Assembly: GCF_019112545.1 (NCBI RefSeq)
Contig: NW_025064884.1
Span: 949,454 to 1,013,453 of the forward strand
Direction: 5' to 3'
Origin: Guyanagaster necrorhizus
Lineage: Eukaryota > Basidiomycota > Agaricomycetes > Agaricales > Physalacriaceae
Length of the DNA stretch: 64,000 nucleotides
Part shown: positions 12,101 to 23,245 of the stretch, in pieces
How the letters are laid out: each line of letters starts with the position of its first letter
How positions within the stretch are numbered: the stretch's first letter is position 1
Program-made: the position numbers and the translations under genes
Notes under the pieces: model-generated
Databases searched by the model: none
The model's input: only the letters and a program-made list of their open reading frames with translations
Told to the model about the DNA's origin: nothing

Positions 12101-12911
12101 ATCCCGTATCATCAGAATGTCATCAATATCGTCACCAGGCAATCCAGCGCTTGCAGAAGAGAGACGAGCATGGAGAGGCCGCGTCGACAGGCGAACATCG
12201 AGCGGGGACAACGAGACTACACACTCATTAGTTCAAGTTGAGAGGGCAAGTATAAGCCATCATACATATTGGAAGTGATGAGTGCTCTGACGTATACGGA
12301 GCCAACCATGAATAGGTCTGAGGGGCGGAGGACGATTCCAAGCTGTCCACAATTTTCTTCAAACGCCTGCACTCAGCCAGCATGGCGGTCAACCCTTGGA
12401 CATCGTAGGTAATGAAGGATAGAGATTCCTCATGGGACTTTATGGTCAACTTGAACCCTTCTGGCCATAAGCAAACAAAAAAAGAAGCGGCGATTGCCTA
12501 CCAGACTGAGGACGAGACGCAGAGAATGAGGCACGAAGGTCGGTGGTTTCGCGGCGCAATTGGGCCATGGTCATCGAAAAACCATCGTATATAGGGAAAA
12601 CGCGTTGAATATCGAGGGTATCAGGGGCATCATGCCGTGAAGGGTGATGCTTGAGCACAAATACACTGGAGAATAGGCTTTTGTTCAGATATTGAGTGAT
12701 GAAGAGTGAAATGAAGTACTGACCCGCCCTCCTCAAGCGCGTTCAATTCATCCTTATGCAATATCACCGCAAGTATTCTCCTGCTCTGCAATGTGGTTGT
12801 GTCATCGTCACGTTCAGTGATCGATGGTGTCAGGGCAGAAACTTGGAGCGTAAACTTGACGTCGTCCGATGAGCGTAGCAGCAGTCGTAGAGAGGTCGCG
12901 AGGTCGGTCAT
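9106..12911 (-). CDS. OCRL/INPP5B-type inositol polyphosphate 5-phosphatase with ASH and RhoGAP-like domains
   Basis: Removes the 5-phosphate of phosphoinositides such as PI(4,5)P2, acting in membrane traffic. N-terminus: MTDLATSLRLLLRSSDDVKF, an N-terminal PH-like region and a linker rich in Ser/Thr/Pro (11.6-11.8 kb). Catalytic motifs are all visible: DVFVLGFQELDLS, GNKGGTAIRL, FVNSHLAAF, VFWMGDLNYRI, PAWTDRIL and SDHKPLSADF. After it comes an ASH-type beta domain (TFQVKNLGKVPCTFRFVP). The C-terminus is RhoGAP-like: APREVMRLVEWLM, DMRKCLDTGSQFP, LVALLSALPESVMP, ISAMFAPVLLR, ending at 9106. The arginine-finger position lies in a segment (ELFSSHPSGA) with no Arg, so it is likely GAP-inactive, as in human OCRL. 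A 3' splice at GCTAG near 9666 joins the ASH and RhoGAP-like parts in phase. Convergent with the Myb gene; 275 bp divergent from the hydrolase at 13187. Confidence 0.9.
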
Positions 12912-13186
12912 GACGGAAAAGCAAAAGGCTAGAGCTGTATCGAAATGTCGTCACTGATCGATTGATACAGAAAGGAGGTCGTCAACTCAGACGACCCCGA
13001 CGTCGATGTTGAGAATCATAGTTGCCGTGGGCAATGCCTTGCAAAGTGCCGTTTGCCTGCCCTCAATGTCTGCATCGGACCGCCATGTTCCGAAGAGCTC
13101 TCACCGGCATATGGTCTCCCATTATTTCTCTCTGTCTTCGACGCCCACTGATAACGAAGCGCAAACTGAATATACGGACATTCACA

Positions 13187-15234
13187 ATGAACCAGTTTCC
13201 TCCTCCATCCAATGCAAAGCTGGAGACGTACTCTGTCAAAGGTGAGCATGGATATCCAGTTTTCGAGGAAACTGACTTAAAGCCGCGAATCTCAGAAGGA
13301 ATCAAGGTCATTGAACGATTCTTTGATCTCCCACTCGACTATTCCGATCCAGACGGAGAGAAAATACGCGTCTTTGCGCGAAATCTAATACCCAAGAGCA
13401 AGGCCAAGACCGCTAAAGATGAAGAAGAACTGCCTTATCGTTGGTGCAAATTTCTTGTAGCTAGAATTTCTACGGATTAATTTTGAGATTTTAGTCGTGT
13501 ATTTGCAAGGCTCGTCGGTAAATATCTCGCCTCAACTTGCTCGGGACTCACCTATGCCCAGGTGGCCCCGGATATGAGATTCCGTTTCCCAATATCAGCG
13601 GATATGCAGCAGAAGTGCATATCTCTCATGCTGCTTCCTGAAAACACACTTAAAATACCATTTCAGATTCATGAGCAGGGATACCAAGTTCGAATCTCAC
13701 CCCGGATAGCAACTAACCGCTGACATGCTTCCAGACGCTCTGGATGGACCCTCGAGGGACAGGCCTGAGTACCCACATCTCCCCTGAAAGCCTCCCTGCC
13801 CACTTGACAACTGATCAAACCATTGCCGACTACCTCAAGTTCTTCCGTGCGGATAGTATAGTAAAAGATTGTGAAGCCATCCGAGAGATTCTCCTAGGAC
13901 ACAAACCGAGTCCAGAGGACCGCAAGTGGACAATACTGGGTCAGAGCTTTGGAGGCTTCTGTGCTATAACGTATCTCTCCTTCCACAGCGAAGGCTTAAA
14001 GGAAGTATTCACGACTGGCGGGCTCGCCCCGTTGGTGGATCAGCCCGACTCAGTATACGCGGCTACTGTTCGTGAGTTGTTTAACTGGTGATATTTTGCG
14101 TCTAAGTTTATATTGGTGGTACAGTCAGGGTCATGAAGAGAAACAAGACTTATTACGACAAATATCCACAAGACATCCAGCGGGTTCGCAGGCCCCTTCT
14201 TCCTCTCCCAAGTTGTGACTGAAAGTCCACCCAGGTTCGTAATATCATGTCATATCTCGAAACGAATGAGGTTTCAGTATCGAATGGAGGTCGGCTTAGC
14301 CCCAATCGCTTTCAACACCTTGGCATGGACTTCGGTATGCACGGTGAGTCATAATAATGCAGATCCAAGCGCCGCCTCACCATGATTCTCGGAAGGGGGG
14401 ATTGACAGGGTTCACCGTATGTTCATTCACTTAATCGGCAGGGCAAGCTTATTAAATCGTTTGTAGAACTTGTCTTTCGAGCCGCCAATGATCTCGACAC
14501 ATTTGGTCATTTAACATACAAGACTATTCAGCTCGTTGAGCAAGCTCAGTCATTCGACGGCAATCCCATTTTCTCAATATTGCATGAAGCCATATACTGT
14601 CAAGGGTATGACTACGAATCTCCCGCGTTCATCCAGAGTCTTGAAATTCTTCTATAGGCATGCATCGAAATGGGCAGCGACGCGAACATTACAAGATTAT
14701 CCTCAATTCTGTTGGTCTTCCGTCAAGCATTTGGCCGACTCGGAGCCAATCTATTTCACCGGTGAAATGGTTCGTACAACTATGCTGGTCGGTTCCACCA
14801 GCCTAACAAGATATGTAAAAATAAGATATTTCCAAGCATGTTCGACGACTACGCGAATCTTCGACCACTCAAAGGCGCGGCCGAAATAATTGCACAATAC
14901 GATGGATGGGGTCAGTTATTCGATCTCCAACAGCTGTCCAAGAATGAAGTCAAGGTGTCTTCGGTGTCGTACGTCACTTCCAAAAGAGTCCCCTGTGTTC
15001 TCTGACTATCAATGACCAGATACTTCGATGATATGTAAGTGGTGCATCTATGTTAGGGATGAGAGCTCATAGCTGGTCAGGTATGTCGATTTCGATCTGG
15101 CACAAGACACGGCTGCGAAAATCAAAAACACGGAGCAATACGTTACGAACCAGCTGGTCCATAGTGGTCTCCGCGCTGATCCGAAGGATGTCATGAAACA
15201 TTTGTTCCAGTTGTCGAAGAGGGAGTATGATTGA
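13187..15234 (+). CDS. Proline-iminopeptidase-like alpha/beta hydrolase (S33 family)
   Basis: An intron-rich gene for a serine hydrolase of the prolyl aminopeptidase type, which frees N-terminal proline from peptides. ATG 13187 gives MNQFPPPSNAKLETYSVKGE. Family landmarks in order: ERFFDLPLDYSDP, the oxyanion-loop LQGGPGYEIPFPNISGYA, EQGYQTLWMDPRGTGLST, the nucleophile elbow WTILGQSFGGFCAITYLS (Ser in GQSFGG), GGIDRVHQLVFRAANDL, the late PIYFTGEM and FDDYANLRPLKGAAEIIAQ, and the C-terminal YFDDMYVDFDLAQDT region with a possible catalytic Asp. It ends REYD at 15234. At least ten introns are needed. One, 13510-13561, must be GC-AG: only CAA G|GT GGC CCC GGA restores the QGGPG loop. All exons then join in phase, so the gene looks functional. 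The cap residues differ among S33 enzymes, so the exact substrate is inferred. Confidence 0.85.
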
Positions 15235-15340
15235 GGGTACTGCAAGGATTCCATCAGCACCCATTCGATGACCCTGAACTGTGTAACGTACACTTTGCCA
15301 GCACCAGCTAAGTTACATCTGCAACAGGGTTACGGATCGC

Positions 15341-16021
15341 CTAGCAAGCCGAGGAAGAATCCAGTCCTTCTCGTAACACTGGAAGTCGGGTAAATGACGG
15401 CGGCCATTCCATTAGACGAGGGCATACCGAGGGACAGAGATAAAGAGGCGATTTCGTCTGCTCGACTTTTATCCAGCGCTCTTTGTCTCTCACAGACTCC
15501 CAGCTCCCGCAAGCCTCACACCAATGCGCCAGACGGTGCTCAGGAATAAGAACTTCTACTTCCATAACAGAATCATTGTCCACGTATCCATCTACCGGAC
15601 ATCTCAACACCGGTGGATGACCGCACCCAAGAAGCAACAGATAATCCAACAAATTCTCCCCATCTCGTTCCCATCCCGATGCTGTCTTCAGGTCGAACAA
15701 AAACCGCGGCGCTTCGGAATTGCTCAAATCTTTGATTTTCAAGCATGGACTGTGTGCATCAAGGCGCGTGACCTCTCGACTGTCTGCTGTTCGATATGGG
15801 CGTGCAAATAAGAGATACCAACCTCCTCTTTTGTGACCCAATGCCAGCTCGAGAATGAGACCGGGAGGTGTGAACTTGAAGACGGAGGCTAGGTTTGGAT
15901 CGATACGTGGTCGGAACATAATAAGGGTTATTTTGTGTGCATGATCGGCGTTGGGATGGTTGGAGCAACAGTTGCAATAGAAGACTGCCCCAAGTTGACT
16001 TTGAGCGGAAGACCCGAGCAA
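15341..16021 (-). CDS. Unrecognised protein with a Cys/His-rich segment
   Basis: A single open frame of 226 codons with protein-like composition; I do not recognise it. A likely start is the internal ATG at 15919 (MFRPRIDPNLASVFKFTPPG), because the preceding codons are less protein-like; the first ATG is at 16021. The middle reads GGWYLLFARPYRTADSREVT, DLKTASGWERDGENLLDYLL and then LLGCGHPPVLRCPVDGYVD and HRLAHWCEACGSWESVRDKE. The spacing CGH-x5-C and H-x3-WCEAC could bind a metal, which is inference. It ends EGLDSSSAC. It is tail to tail with the hydrolase, about 105 bp between stops. Confidence 0.55.
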   Translation of the reverse strand: MLGSSAQSQLGAVFYCNCCSNHPNADHAHKITLIMFRPRIDPNLASVFKFTPPGLILELALGHKRGGWYLLFARPYRTADSREVTRLDAHSPCLKIKDLSNSEAPRFLFDLKTASGWERDGENLLDYLLLLGCGHPPVLRCPVDGYVDNDSVMEVEVLIPEHRLAHWCEACGSWESVRDKERWIKVEQTKSPLYLCPSVCPRLMEWPPSFTRLPVLREGLDSSSAC

Positions 16022-16581
16022 AGAACCTGAGAACAGTCACGGCCGAAGTAGAAGAAACGATCGGTCACGATAGCACGTGTGGCCGGACAACGCGTCACAC
16101 CTGAGCACAAATTGAAAAATAAATTCAAGAACGAACTGTCAAGTATGACACGGCCAAAAGTCCATGAGTATCGTAATGTAATGCATGTGGAAAAAACTGA
16201 GGTCCTTCTGCGACATGGACTAATGTGAACTGGTTGTGTAAGTCAAAGCCGCCTCAGTGGTAGCTGTCATCTACAATTTCTGGTGTTCAGTTGGATTGAA
16301 TCAAGCCAACTAAGCCGACGATTACGTACCAGCTAAATTTCATCGTCGAACTAGACGGCATCCTCGAGCAATATGTTGTAAAGCGGTGATATGACTTTCC
16401 CCGATCTCGGGTCACAGGCGCCGTCGTGGGTAAGTCACACACGGGCTCCGCTGGATAGGAGGACGCAAAGTACGGCGAAGGTTCAAAAGAGAGGAATGAT
16501 TCCCGTTCCCCCGGCAGGGAGACGGAGAAATAAACCTAAGGGCCTGAATTTGAGAAACATCAATGTGGACACTACAAGGTG
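16022..16581. other. Intergenic, nothing recognised
   Basis: Holds the promoter of the gene at 15341-16021 (minus) and the 3' flank of the gene at 16582-17190 (minus). I see no supported gene; a 64-codon plus-strand ORF at 16391 has no family signal. Confidence 0.45.
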
Positions 16582-17190
16582 TTAACTCGCCTGTCTCAAA
16601 TCCCGGTCTGAATGATAAGACTGCTTGCTATGCATATTAAATTCGTCATGGTCCTCATGGCACGTTAGCGATTCCGACGAGCTCGATATCGCGTCTTCTT
16701 CGCCATAAGAAGACAGCAGATAGTTAGGCGAAGATGTCGGGCAATCGGACATGGAAGAGGATAATGAGCAGCGTTCATTAGAATCATCATCATGGACTGC
16801 GTCTCTCCAGCAGACGTCAGCGAAGGATTCTGTCGGCCGTGTCAGAAGCTGCAAGTCCAAGTAACGCAAGCAGGAATGGTCAAAGGAGGTTGCGAGGGAT
16901 GTACGGTCGAGAATGTCGCGTAGAAAGTCGGTTTCGTTGGGTTGTAAAAGGGGACGGACGAGCCCATGGAAAAGGGGTATCTCGAGTGACTCCGACCAGG
17001 GAGGGACATCGGAGACGATTAAACTGTCGTCGCTGTCGCACGCGGCGTGATAGAAAGGTGTAAGCCCTTGCATCTGGGCGCTCGGTGTCAACGGGCGATC
17101 TGTGAAAGGTGTGCAAAGATATACCTTGTCGTAGTGAATAGAAGCCGAAAGAGCGTAACATGAAGGGGAACCGTCGCCGTGAACATGCAT
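16582..17190 (-). CDS. Unrecognised acidic, Ser-rich protein
   Basis: An intronless 202-codon frame beginning MHVHGDGSPSCYALSASIHY. The front half looks folded (KVYLCTPFTDRPLTP, LTPFYHAACDSDDSLIV, FHGLVRPLLQPNETDFLRDI, FDHSCLRYLDLQLLTRP). The back half is Ser/Asp/Glu-rich and likely disordered (LSSSMSDCPTSSPNYLLS, EEDAISSSSESLTCHED). No domain is recognised. The uniform codon-like composition over 600 bp supports a real gene, but without a homologue I cannot give a role. Its neighbour at 17604-18491 is on the same strand and also Ser-rich. Confidence 0.5.
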   Translation of the reverse strand: MHVHGDGSPSCYALSASIHYDKVYLCTPFTDRPLTPSAQMQGLTPFYHAACDSDDSLIVSDVPPWSESLEIPLFHGLVRPLLQPNETDFLRDILDRTSLATSFDHSCLRYLDLQLLTRPTESFADVCWRDAVHDDDSNERCSLSSSMSDCPTSSPNYLLSSYGEEDAISSSSESLTCHEDHDEFNMHSKQSYHSDRDLRQAS

Positions 17191-17603
17191 CCTGTTTCGG
17201 TCTGGTGTACGGAATATGTCAAATTTTCAGCGCTGCGGGCTAGACAGCACGGGCATGAAAGCGCACATCCACTAAGCGGCTATCTTATAGAGCATCGGTT
17301 ATTGACCGGAAGAGACGTATTCTTTTGTTTCCCGCGATCGTGGTGCCTTGAGTACTCTTGGTAGTCAATTGTCCTTGTGCCATCCGACATCGTACATTCG
17401 GCCCTTCAGAAGCTAGCGATAGATCACGCGTTCGCCGAATCTCAATTGTTGCCTTCGACGGGCCATGCAGTGCGTTGAGGATTGCGAGTGGAACTGACGA
17501 TAAGACGCAGTGGAAGCAAAGAACAGGCGTAAAGCACAGCTCTATCCCAATGACTGAAACCTAATATACACGTAGAACGATATCACAGCACACAGAAAAC
17601 AAA
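17191..17603. other. Intergenic, nothing recognised
   Basis: About 410 bp between two minus-strand genes. No ORF here shows family motifs; it should carry the promoter of the 16.6-kb gene and the 3' end of the 17.6-kb gene. Confidence 0.45.
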
Positions 17604-18491
17604 TCAGGAAGTAAGATGGGTCACCGACAACTCTGCATTGCTCCTTCGGCGAAACTTTTGTGTAAATTCTTTTGCTTTAGCCATCAGAGAGGTTCTTCGG
17701 AATGAGCACCTGGAGGGTTGATTCCGAAGACTATGTACCACCATCACGGAGCCGGAGCGTGGAGGAAGATCATCAGGAGCATTTTCGGTCGTAGCTTCTT
17801 CTTCCACGAATACTCCGATGACCATACTGGAATCGACGGCGGTGTCTATAATACTACGAGAGCGAGTGTGACTGAGCCGCCCGGGGATGAGACCACCAAT
17901 AGCCCGGGAAATAGTGGTCTTACGGCCAACAATTTGTTGCATTTGGGTGACATGGTGCGAATCCTCAGATAGGCCGTCTTCGTCGTCTGAGTGTTTATCG
18001 GACGTAAGACTGTCGACGCTTCGATTCTGTGATAATATAAGAACGAGGGATAGTAAGGATAGCAACAGGCGCACATACCTTTGTGAAGAAACGCGACCGT
18101 TCTGCTAGGGGTGATATTCGACTAGGAGTTGGTGTGGCACTCCTCGTTGCATTGAAAACTTGGGTAAAGTCATCAGATAGCTTAGGGGGGAATGTCAGAA
18201 TGCTATTATGCACGTTACTGGATTACAGGACATTACCTGGCCAAATCGCGAGATAGATACGCTGCCTCGGTGTCGTGACTTCACTTTCAGAGTCTTCTCT
18301 GGCGACTCTGGTGGGGAAGGAGACTGCTCCTGAGCGCGTCTTTCAGTCTCTTCTTCCACTCTTTGAAAGATCTGGCAAATTTGTTAGAAAACTAATGACA
18401 GCAGAAGGAGAGCGCACGCCTTTTCGAGGGATTCCGGACAAGCCTCCATTACTGTCGACTGCAGATTAGACGCGCGGCAGCCAGCAGCCAT
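17604..18491 (-). CDS. Unrecognised Ser-rich protein, probably nuclear or cytoskeletal
   Basis: Four exons on the minus strand. Exon 1 starts ATG 18491 (MAAGCRASNLQSTVMEACPE) and ends SLEK. Exon 2 reads IFQRVEEETERRAQEQSPSP, PPESPEKTLKVKSRHRGSVS and ISRFGQ. Exon 3 reads LSDDFTQVFNATRSATPTPS and AERSRFFTK. Exon 4 reads NRSVDSLTSDKHSDDEDG, QMQQIVGRKTTISRAIGGLI, HTRSRSIIDTAVDSSMVIGV, SFRRTSLMAKAKEFTQKFRR and ends TSLTHLTS-like at 17604. The first intron (18419-18372) has CTAAC and a CAG end but begins GC, so it is a GC-AG candidate; the only nearby GT gives a stop within about 40 codons. The basic Ser-containing patches (SRHRGSVSISRFGQ) look like phosphorylation sites. No enzymatic domain is visible and I do not name a function. 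Confidence 0.55.
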
Positions 18492-19031
18492 TATGAAAGG
18501 CCTTTTAAGTCGGTGCAGTAAGGTGCAGAAAGAGAGGAGATAAGAATCTCAGAAGAAGGAGCGTCGCGAAGTTAGAAGTATGTGCAATTGTCCATCTTAC
18601 GGTGCTTCCACTCGGGCGGTCTACATCAAAATTTAGTGGCTTTTAAGTTAAAGGATTATGTAATACACCACGTGTCTGTCCGTCGGAAGACTGCGGGGTT
18701 CGGGCCGTGCAGCAGGTATTTTTCTTGTGTTTAACTACTTTCAGTATTTTTCTTGCCGTTGGTCAGCGCGCGCAACATATTCAACGGTGGAACCGTTTGC
18801 TCTGTCACTGGCAAACAAACTAAATACCACTATCCAGCCATGTCTAGGGATAATACTAGATCAGCGGCCGGCGCGGCAACACCGCGTAAATACAGTAGCA
18901 GCACCATATGATTGTAAAGTTTGTTCTAAAGAGGGGTACTTTTGAATAGACGCAGTTTTCCAGTGCTATTTTCTCTGCGGGACTCGGATCCGGCGGCGCG
19001 GCTTCCTAAGTAATGCTCTTCGAATCAGCTG
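18492..19031. other. Intergenic, nothing recognised
   Basis: About 540 bp between the start at 18491 and the stop of the MYND gene at 19032. Moderately AT-rich; no supported ORF or repeat seen. Confidence 0.45.
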
Positions 19032-20200
19032 CTAGAAGGACGAGAGAAAGCATATAGACTTGTGCATTGACCAGGCTTGCTTCTGGTGCTGCGTTCCGCA
19101 CTGGGGTAAATGCATATCACCACATAGGTTCCGAAATCAGTGGAGACCACCTACGTAAACGGCACACTTGCACCTAAGGAAGGTCTTCAGTATAGAATTA
19201 TTCCATTGCCGCTGTCGAAACTTTGCTAACCTTCCGCATTGCATGAGAGCAGAACCATCGCTTTGGGTCTCACGATCACAACCAGCTCCCCCGCACTGCC
19301 TCAAGGCCTTCTCGAGCATACCTTCGACCGAATTTGCCATGAATCGAGACTCCCTGGTAATCAATTAGCAGAATGTTCACATATGTCCAATAGGGAGCAC
19401 GCTATGTTTATGAAGATTTGAAAACAGAAGCTTCATTTGCCTTGTTTTACTCTTCCTTTTGTCCCGCGATCAAACACGATGACATAGTCATGAAAACGAA
19501 CCTGGCAAGGCACGTTTCCAGATGGGAGCATGCGAAGACGCCATTGAAGCCTAAGAAGTTCAAGCCTTTCTCACATCGAGCATGAATTTGTTACGGAACC
19601 GAAGTAATATCACTGAGAGGGAAAAAACTTACTCGTCGGGGCTTAAAAGGTTCAAACACCTTTCGCAAGTCTCGCTGGCAAATACAGGAGGCATACCGCG
19701 AAGCCGCCCTGAGAGCATCGTTTTAAGGCTTTTCTTCTCATCTTCAGTAATCTTTTCCGTGCCCTCGAGAACAAGAAGTGTCGCCAAGAACTGGCAAACT
19801 TCAGCAATGACTTGGAGAGACTGAGTACTCGGATTGAAGCTGTTCCTGGATACGATCATGCGTTTGCCTTGTACTGCAGATAGACCCTGGCCGGCCGAGT
19901 GTTGCAAAAATCGAACAAAGTAGGGTCTGTCAAATTCCAGAAAACGCGTCAAAAAACGCGCCAAGGATGTAAGGAATCACGGAATGCAAACGTAAAGCTG
20001 ATCACGTTCAGAATTACAGCTGCTGAGCCCCAAGGAACGTCAGAGGTTCGAAATTTCTCTACGAGAGAAGGCATATATTTTGCGCCAAGTTCACTATGGT
20101 TAGATTTGACGTATGAGATTGTGTGGACCATTTGAGACATTGGTATCCTACTGGTAGACCTTCTTCTGTTCAATCTGGGGCCAGGATTGTACGGCACCAA
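19032..20200 (-). pseudogene. MYND zinc-finger protein, probably frameshifted; 5' end unresolved
   Basis: Belongs to the Agaricomycete proteins with a helical N-terminal region and a C-terminal MYND finger. The N-terminal part reads NHSELGAKYMPSLVEKFRTS, VPWGSAAVILNVISFTFAF and DSLHPWR; the next part, in another frame, reads FLTRFLEFDRPYFVRFLQ, QSLQVIAEVCQFLATLLV and KTMLSGRLRGMPPVFASE to LNLLSPDE. The shift falls on a run of six A (plus strand 19951-19956): one more base would fuse the two frames, and no intron fits. After a long intron (about 270 nt, ending ACCAG) come GMLEKALRQCGGAGCDRET, ALMQCGR, then CKCAVY and CGTQHQKQAWSMHKSICF, the C-x-C...C-x-C...H-x3-C pattern of MYND, ending SSF at 19032. 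Exons before 20200 are likely but unclear (an ATG at 20358 is possible). Confidence 0.6.
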
Positions 20201-21762
20201 GTTGGCATATTGGGGTCAGTCCTATCGTGATAGCCCTCGGTCAGGGACTGGATATATCAAACCTGTATTTTCAGAATATCAGGTGCGGAGTCTTGACCAT
20301 TGGACGCCACTCCACAACATTCTGCTAGAGATTCTGCTGAGACGTTCGTGTACGACATGGTTGAAAGGTAGAAAGAACGCGTGTTCCCCGGCTTTCGGGG
20401 TCCGAACCATAAGAGCAACCGGCATTCGCGCCGGATTCTCCTTCTAAACCCTCGTATTTCCTTTGTCGAACTCGAACTCTGACGCGTACCTAAAGCGTAC
20501 CTAGTAAGTGCTCTCCAGCATGAATCTGCACATATTTCTTGGTAGCCACTGCACAAGTCATTCCAAGTTCTATACCCGTTCTAGCTTCAATACTAACCTT
20601 AAATTGATGCTCTCTTATGGCTGACCGATGGTCGTTTAATTTAACAGCTCGAACGGTCTGCATCTTGAAACCCGGATGTAGTAACTCCCCTACTTTGGGT
20701 TGGAGGAGGACAAAGGATGATATTCTCTAGTTCCTGGACGAGATGATCGCGCTGTCGATATACTATCAACATCAAGCCCTGGCATCACCCTCTCCTCGGT
20801 TGTCATTAATATCTATGGTATGCCCATTTTTAACGATGGCGTCACTGCTAATAGGACAATTATTAACTAGTCACCGTGCTGCAGATTTTGAGGGTCAGCG
20901 GGAACATCAAATAATCACCTGAACTTACTCGTTGGCCATATCACTTACACTTTGCTGTCGATTTCCCTCACGATGGCTACAACCGCTAACTAATGAATTT
21001 ATCACTCAAATTCTCGCCCCTGGCCACCTTGTGGGTTTTAACGTTGCGGGGTTTCTAGAGGTTTGATTTCTTTGTTATTCCCCATCCTCCAGTGGGGTTC
21101 ATTGTCGGCATGGTAGGTTCAAGACTCCCTGTCAAGGAGAAATGATACGTCTAGTAAGTCGGCACCACACGTATATGAAGCTGATGGGCATCTTTGGCAG
21201 ACTTTGTTATCTAATCTAATTTGCTTTCTGAGCCTTTGGGACACTAATTTCCGTGTCATTTGGGCAAGTAGTGACATGATGGAAGTGGCTGAACAGTCTC
21301 GACTTTAAATGGGCGGTTATTCGAAGTAGGCAAACGGTTTACTTGGCTTCTGGGGCTTTCGTTGTTCAGGTGAACTTGCATGCAACCGGCCCCTAGATAT
21401 TTGTCTCTGCAGCTAATCCATGCTGGACGATTTCATAGGCATTCTATCACTTATATTCAAAGTACACTTGCAGATGAGCATCATCTCTTCGTAGAGATGA
21501 CACAGTGTACTGTTCCTTTCTATGCTCAGAGGCACCAATTCTGTAACCGGATGAGGTCTTATTTAAATTAAGCTCTCACTTTTTATAGGCAATGCTTCCA
21601 ACGTACGTATTTGTGTATACTTTGAATATACTGTGAACGATATGATACAAGTTGTCGGTTGTAACGTCGTCTGCATATTTTGGGTAACCCCTAGCGTGCC
21701 CTCATATCCGAGCCGCTGATGCCTCCGGCTATCAAACTGATGTCCTTCGGCTTTTGCCACCA
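20201..21762. other. About 1.5 kb without a supported gene
   Basis: The first 350 bp may hold 5' exons of the MYND gene. From about 20560 to 21760 I see no family motif in any frame and no tandem or inverted repeat. The last part is the promoter of the F-box gene at 21763. Confidence 0.45.
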
Positions 21763-23245
21763 TGACGCTGAGTCTCAGCAGTCTACCAGAGGACATCTTG
21801 TATAACGTTTTCTACTTCCTAAGTCCTGTTTCTATCCTCAAAGTCAGACAGGTATACATTCATTCTGATTCCTGAGCTTATCTGACCTCAATCCCAGGTC
21901 TCCAAGGATCTTTACTCGCTTACTCGCCAGAAGATAGTCTGGACAAACGCATATCGAACCTCGAACAGCTTTCTTCCGGTAGAGCCTCCTGCCGATGCGT
22001 CCGCCTTTGAAGTGGAACGCGCTCTACTTTCTGCCATCAAGCTAGACGAGGCATGGAGAAAACCTCAGCCAGAACATGTGTGCAAACGTTTTCTCAAGTA
22101 CTCCCCGGGAAGGTCCGACAATATCTATATCAAGTTATACCACGGACGATACCTGATGATTGGGTCGCGCTCCTCGTTTTCATTCTATGATCTAGATGCT
22201 AAACCGGAAGACTGGGGTCGCCCTATCTTCGGGTCTGGCGAGTCCGAATCCACGTATTCGATCTATCGCGTCAACACGGACGATTCTGCCAAGGTTTCGT
22301 ACATATCTGCTGTGGCAATGTCACGGTTGCCCCAATATTTCATGTCAGTTCATGTATATTCTTCTGTGGCGAGGCTAATTGTATTGCAGTCGCATATGGC
22401 AGATTGACTTTGTTGGCAAAACGCTCCTGCAAGTTGCGGATGTACCTATAGGGAGGAACATGTCAAGTTTTGCAAAGATCACGAACGGATGGCTGGTGCA
22501 TGGTGCTAACAGACAGCAAGGGTCAAACGCCTTCAATGCCGTGCTGTTCCACATACCCACTCGGCGGATATATGAAGTACCCGTTTATGTTCCTTCTGTA
22601 CGTGATTTCAATAATGGAGCTGCTTGGGTATTGACGTTCCCAAAGCCAGGAAGTGGAGAGGAACGCATCTTTCAAATAGACTACATCATCGCTCCTCAGC
22701 ATCTTCTCCTCATGTATATATCAAGACGACAGACCCTATTCGAGGCCTTCCCACTTCCAAATACCAACGATACCGTCATTAATAGAGTTTTATCCGGTTC
22801 TCACAGTGGCATCTGTCCATCTGGATTCACCGAAACCACCTTTGTCAGCGCGTCGGACCAAGCGAAACGTATACGTCTCCTGGGAAGCGTCATCACAGGA
22901 CCCGCACGAGGTATGCCGGGTGTCAGAGTATTCGACGTGGTTCTGAAAAGAGATGGGTTAATTTCGTTTCCGGAGGAGTGCTACAATAATCCCATGTCTG
23001 GATACAATCTTCATTTAACGCTATCACGCTCTGGAGCCGTGCGGGGTATCTGCATGGCACCTACCACATTCACCCTTTTGCGTGTTGATTTTGGACCTAC
23101 TGCTGCTGGTGACATGCAGCTGGACATCACGGAACTTGGGTTGAAGATGGATGGCGTCATTGCTTACGATGTCGATTTCGACGGCTTTCGTGGACGGTTG
23201 TGTCTCGTTCGCGATGAAGGTGTGATGATACTAGACTACATATAG
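21763..23245 (+). CDS. F-box protein
   Basis: An F-box protein of the type that links substrates to SCF ubiquitin ligases. ATG 21763 sits in a near-perfect Kozak context (GCCACCATGA). The F-box is at the very N-terminus: LSSLPEDILYNVFYFLSPVS, then SILKVRQVSKDLYSLTRQK and IVWTNAYRTSNSF, split by an intron (CAG|GTATAC...CCCAG). A second intron (AT|GTCAGT...TTGCAG) joins in phase to IRIWQIDFVGKTLLQVADVP. The remainder (about 400 residues) is a beta-rich region without Leu-rich or classic WD motifs, seen in many mushroom F-box proteins (IYIKLYHGRYLMIGSRSSFS, FQIDYIIAPQHLLLMYISRR, GFRGRLCLVRDEGVMILDYI). The target is unknown. Its stop overlaps the stop of the convergent BTB gene by about 10 bp. 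Confidence 0.85.
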
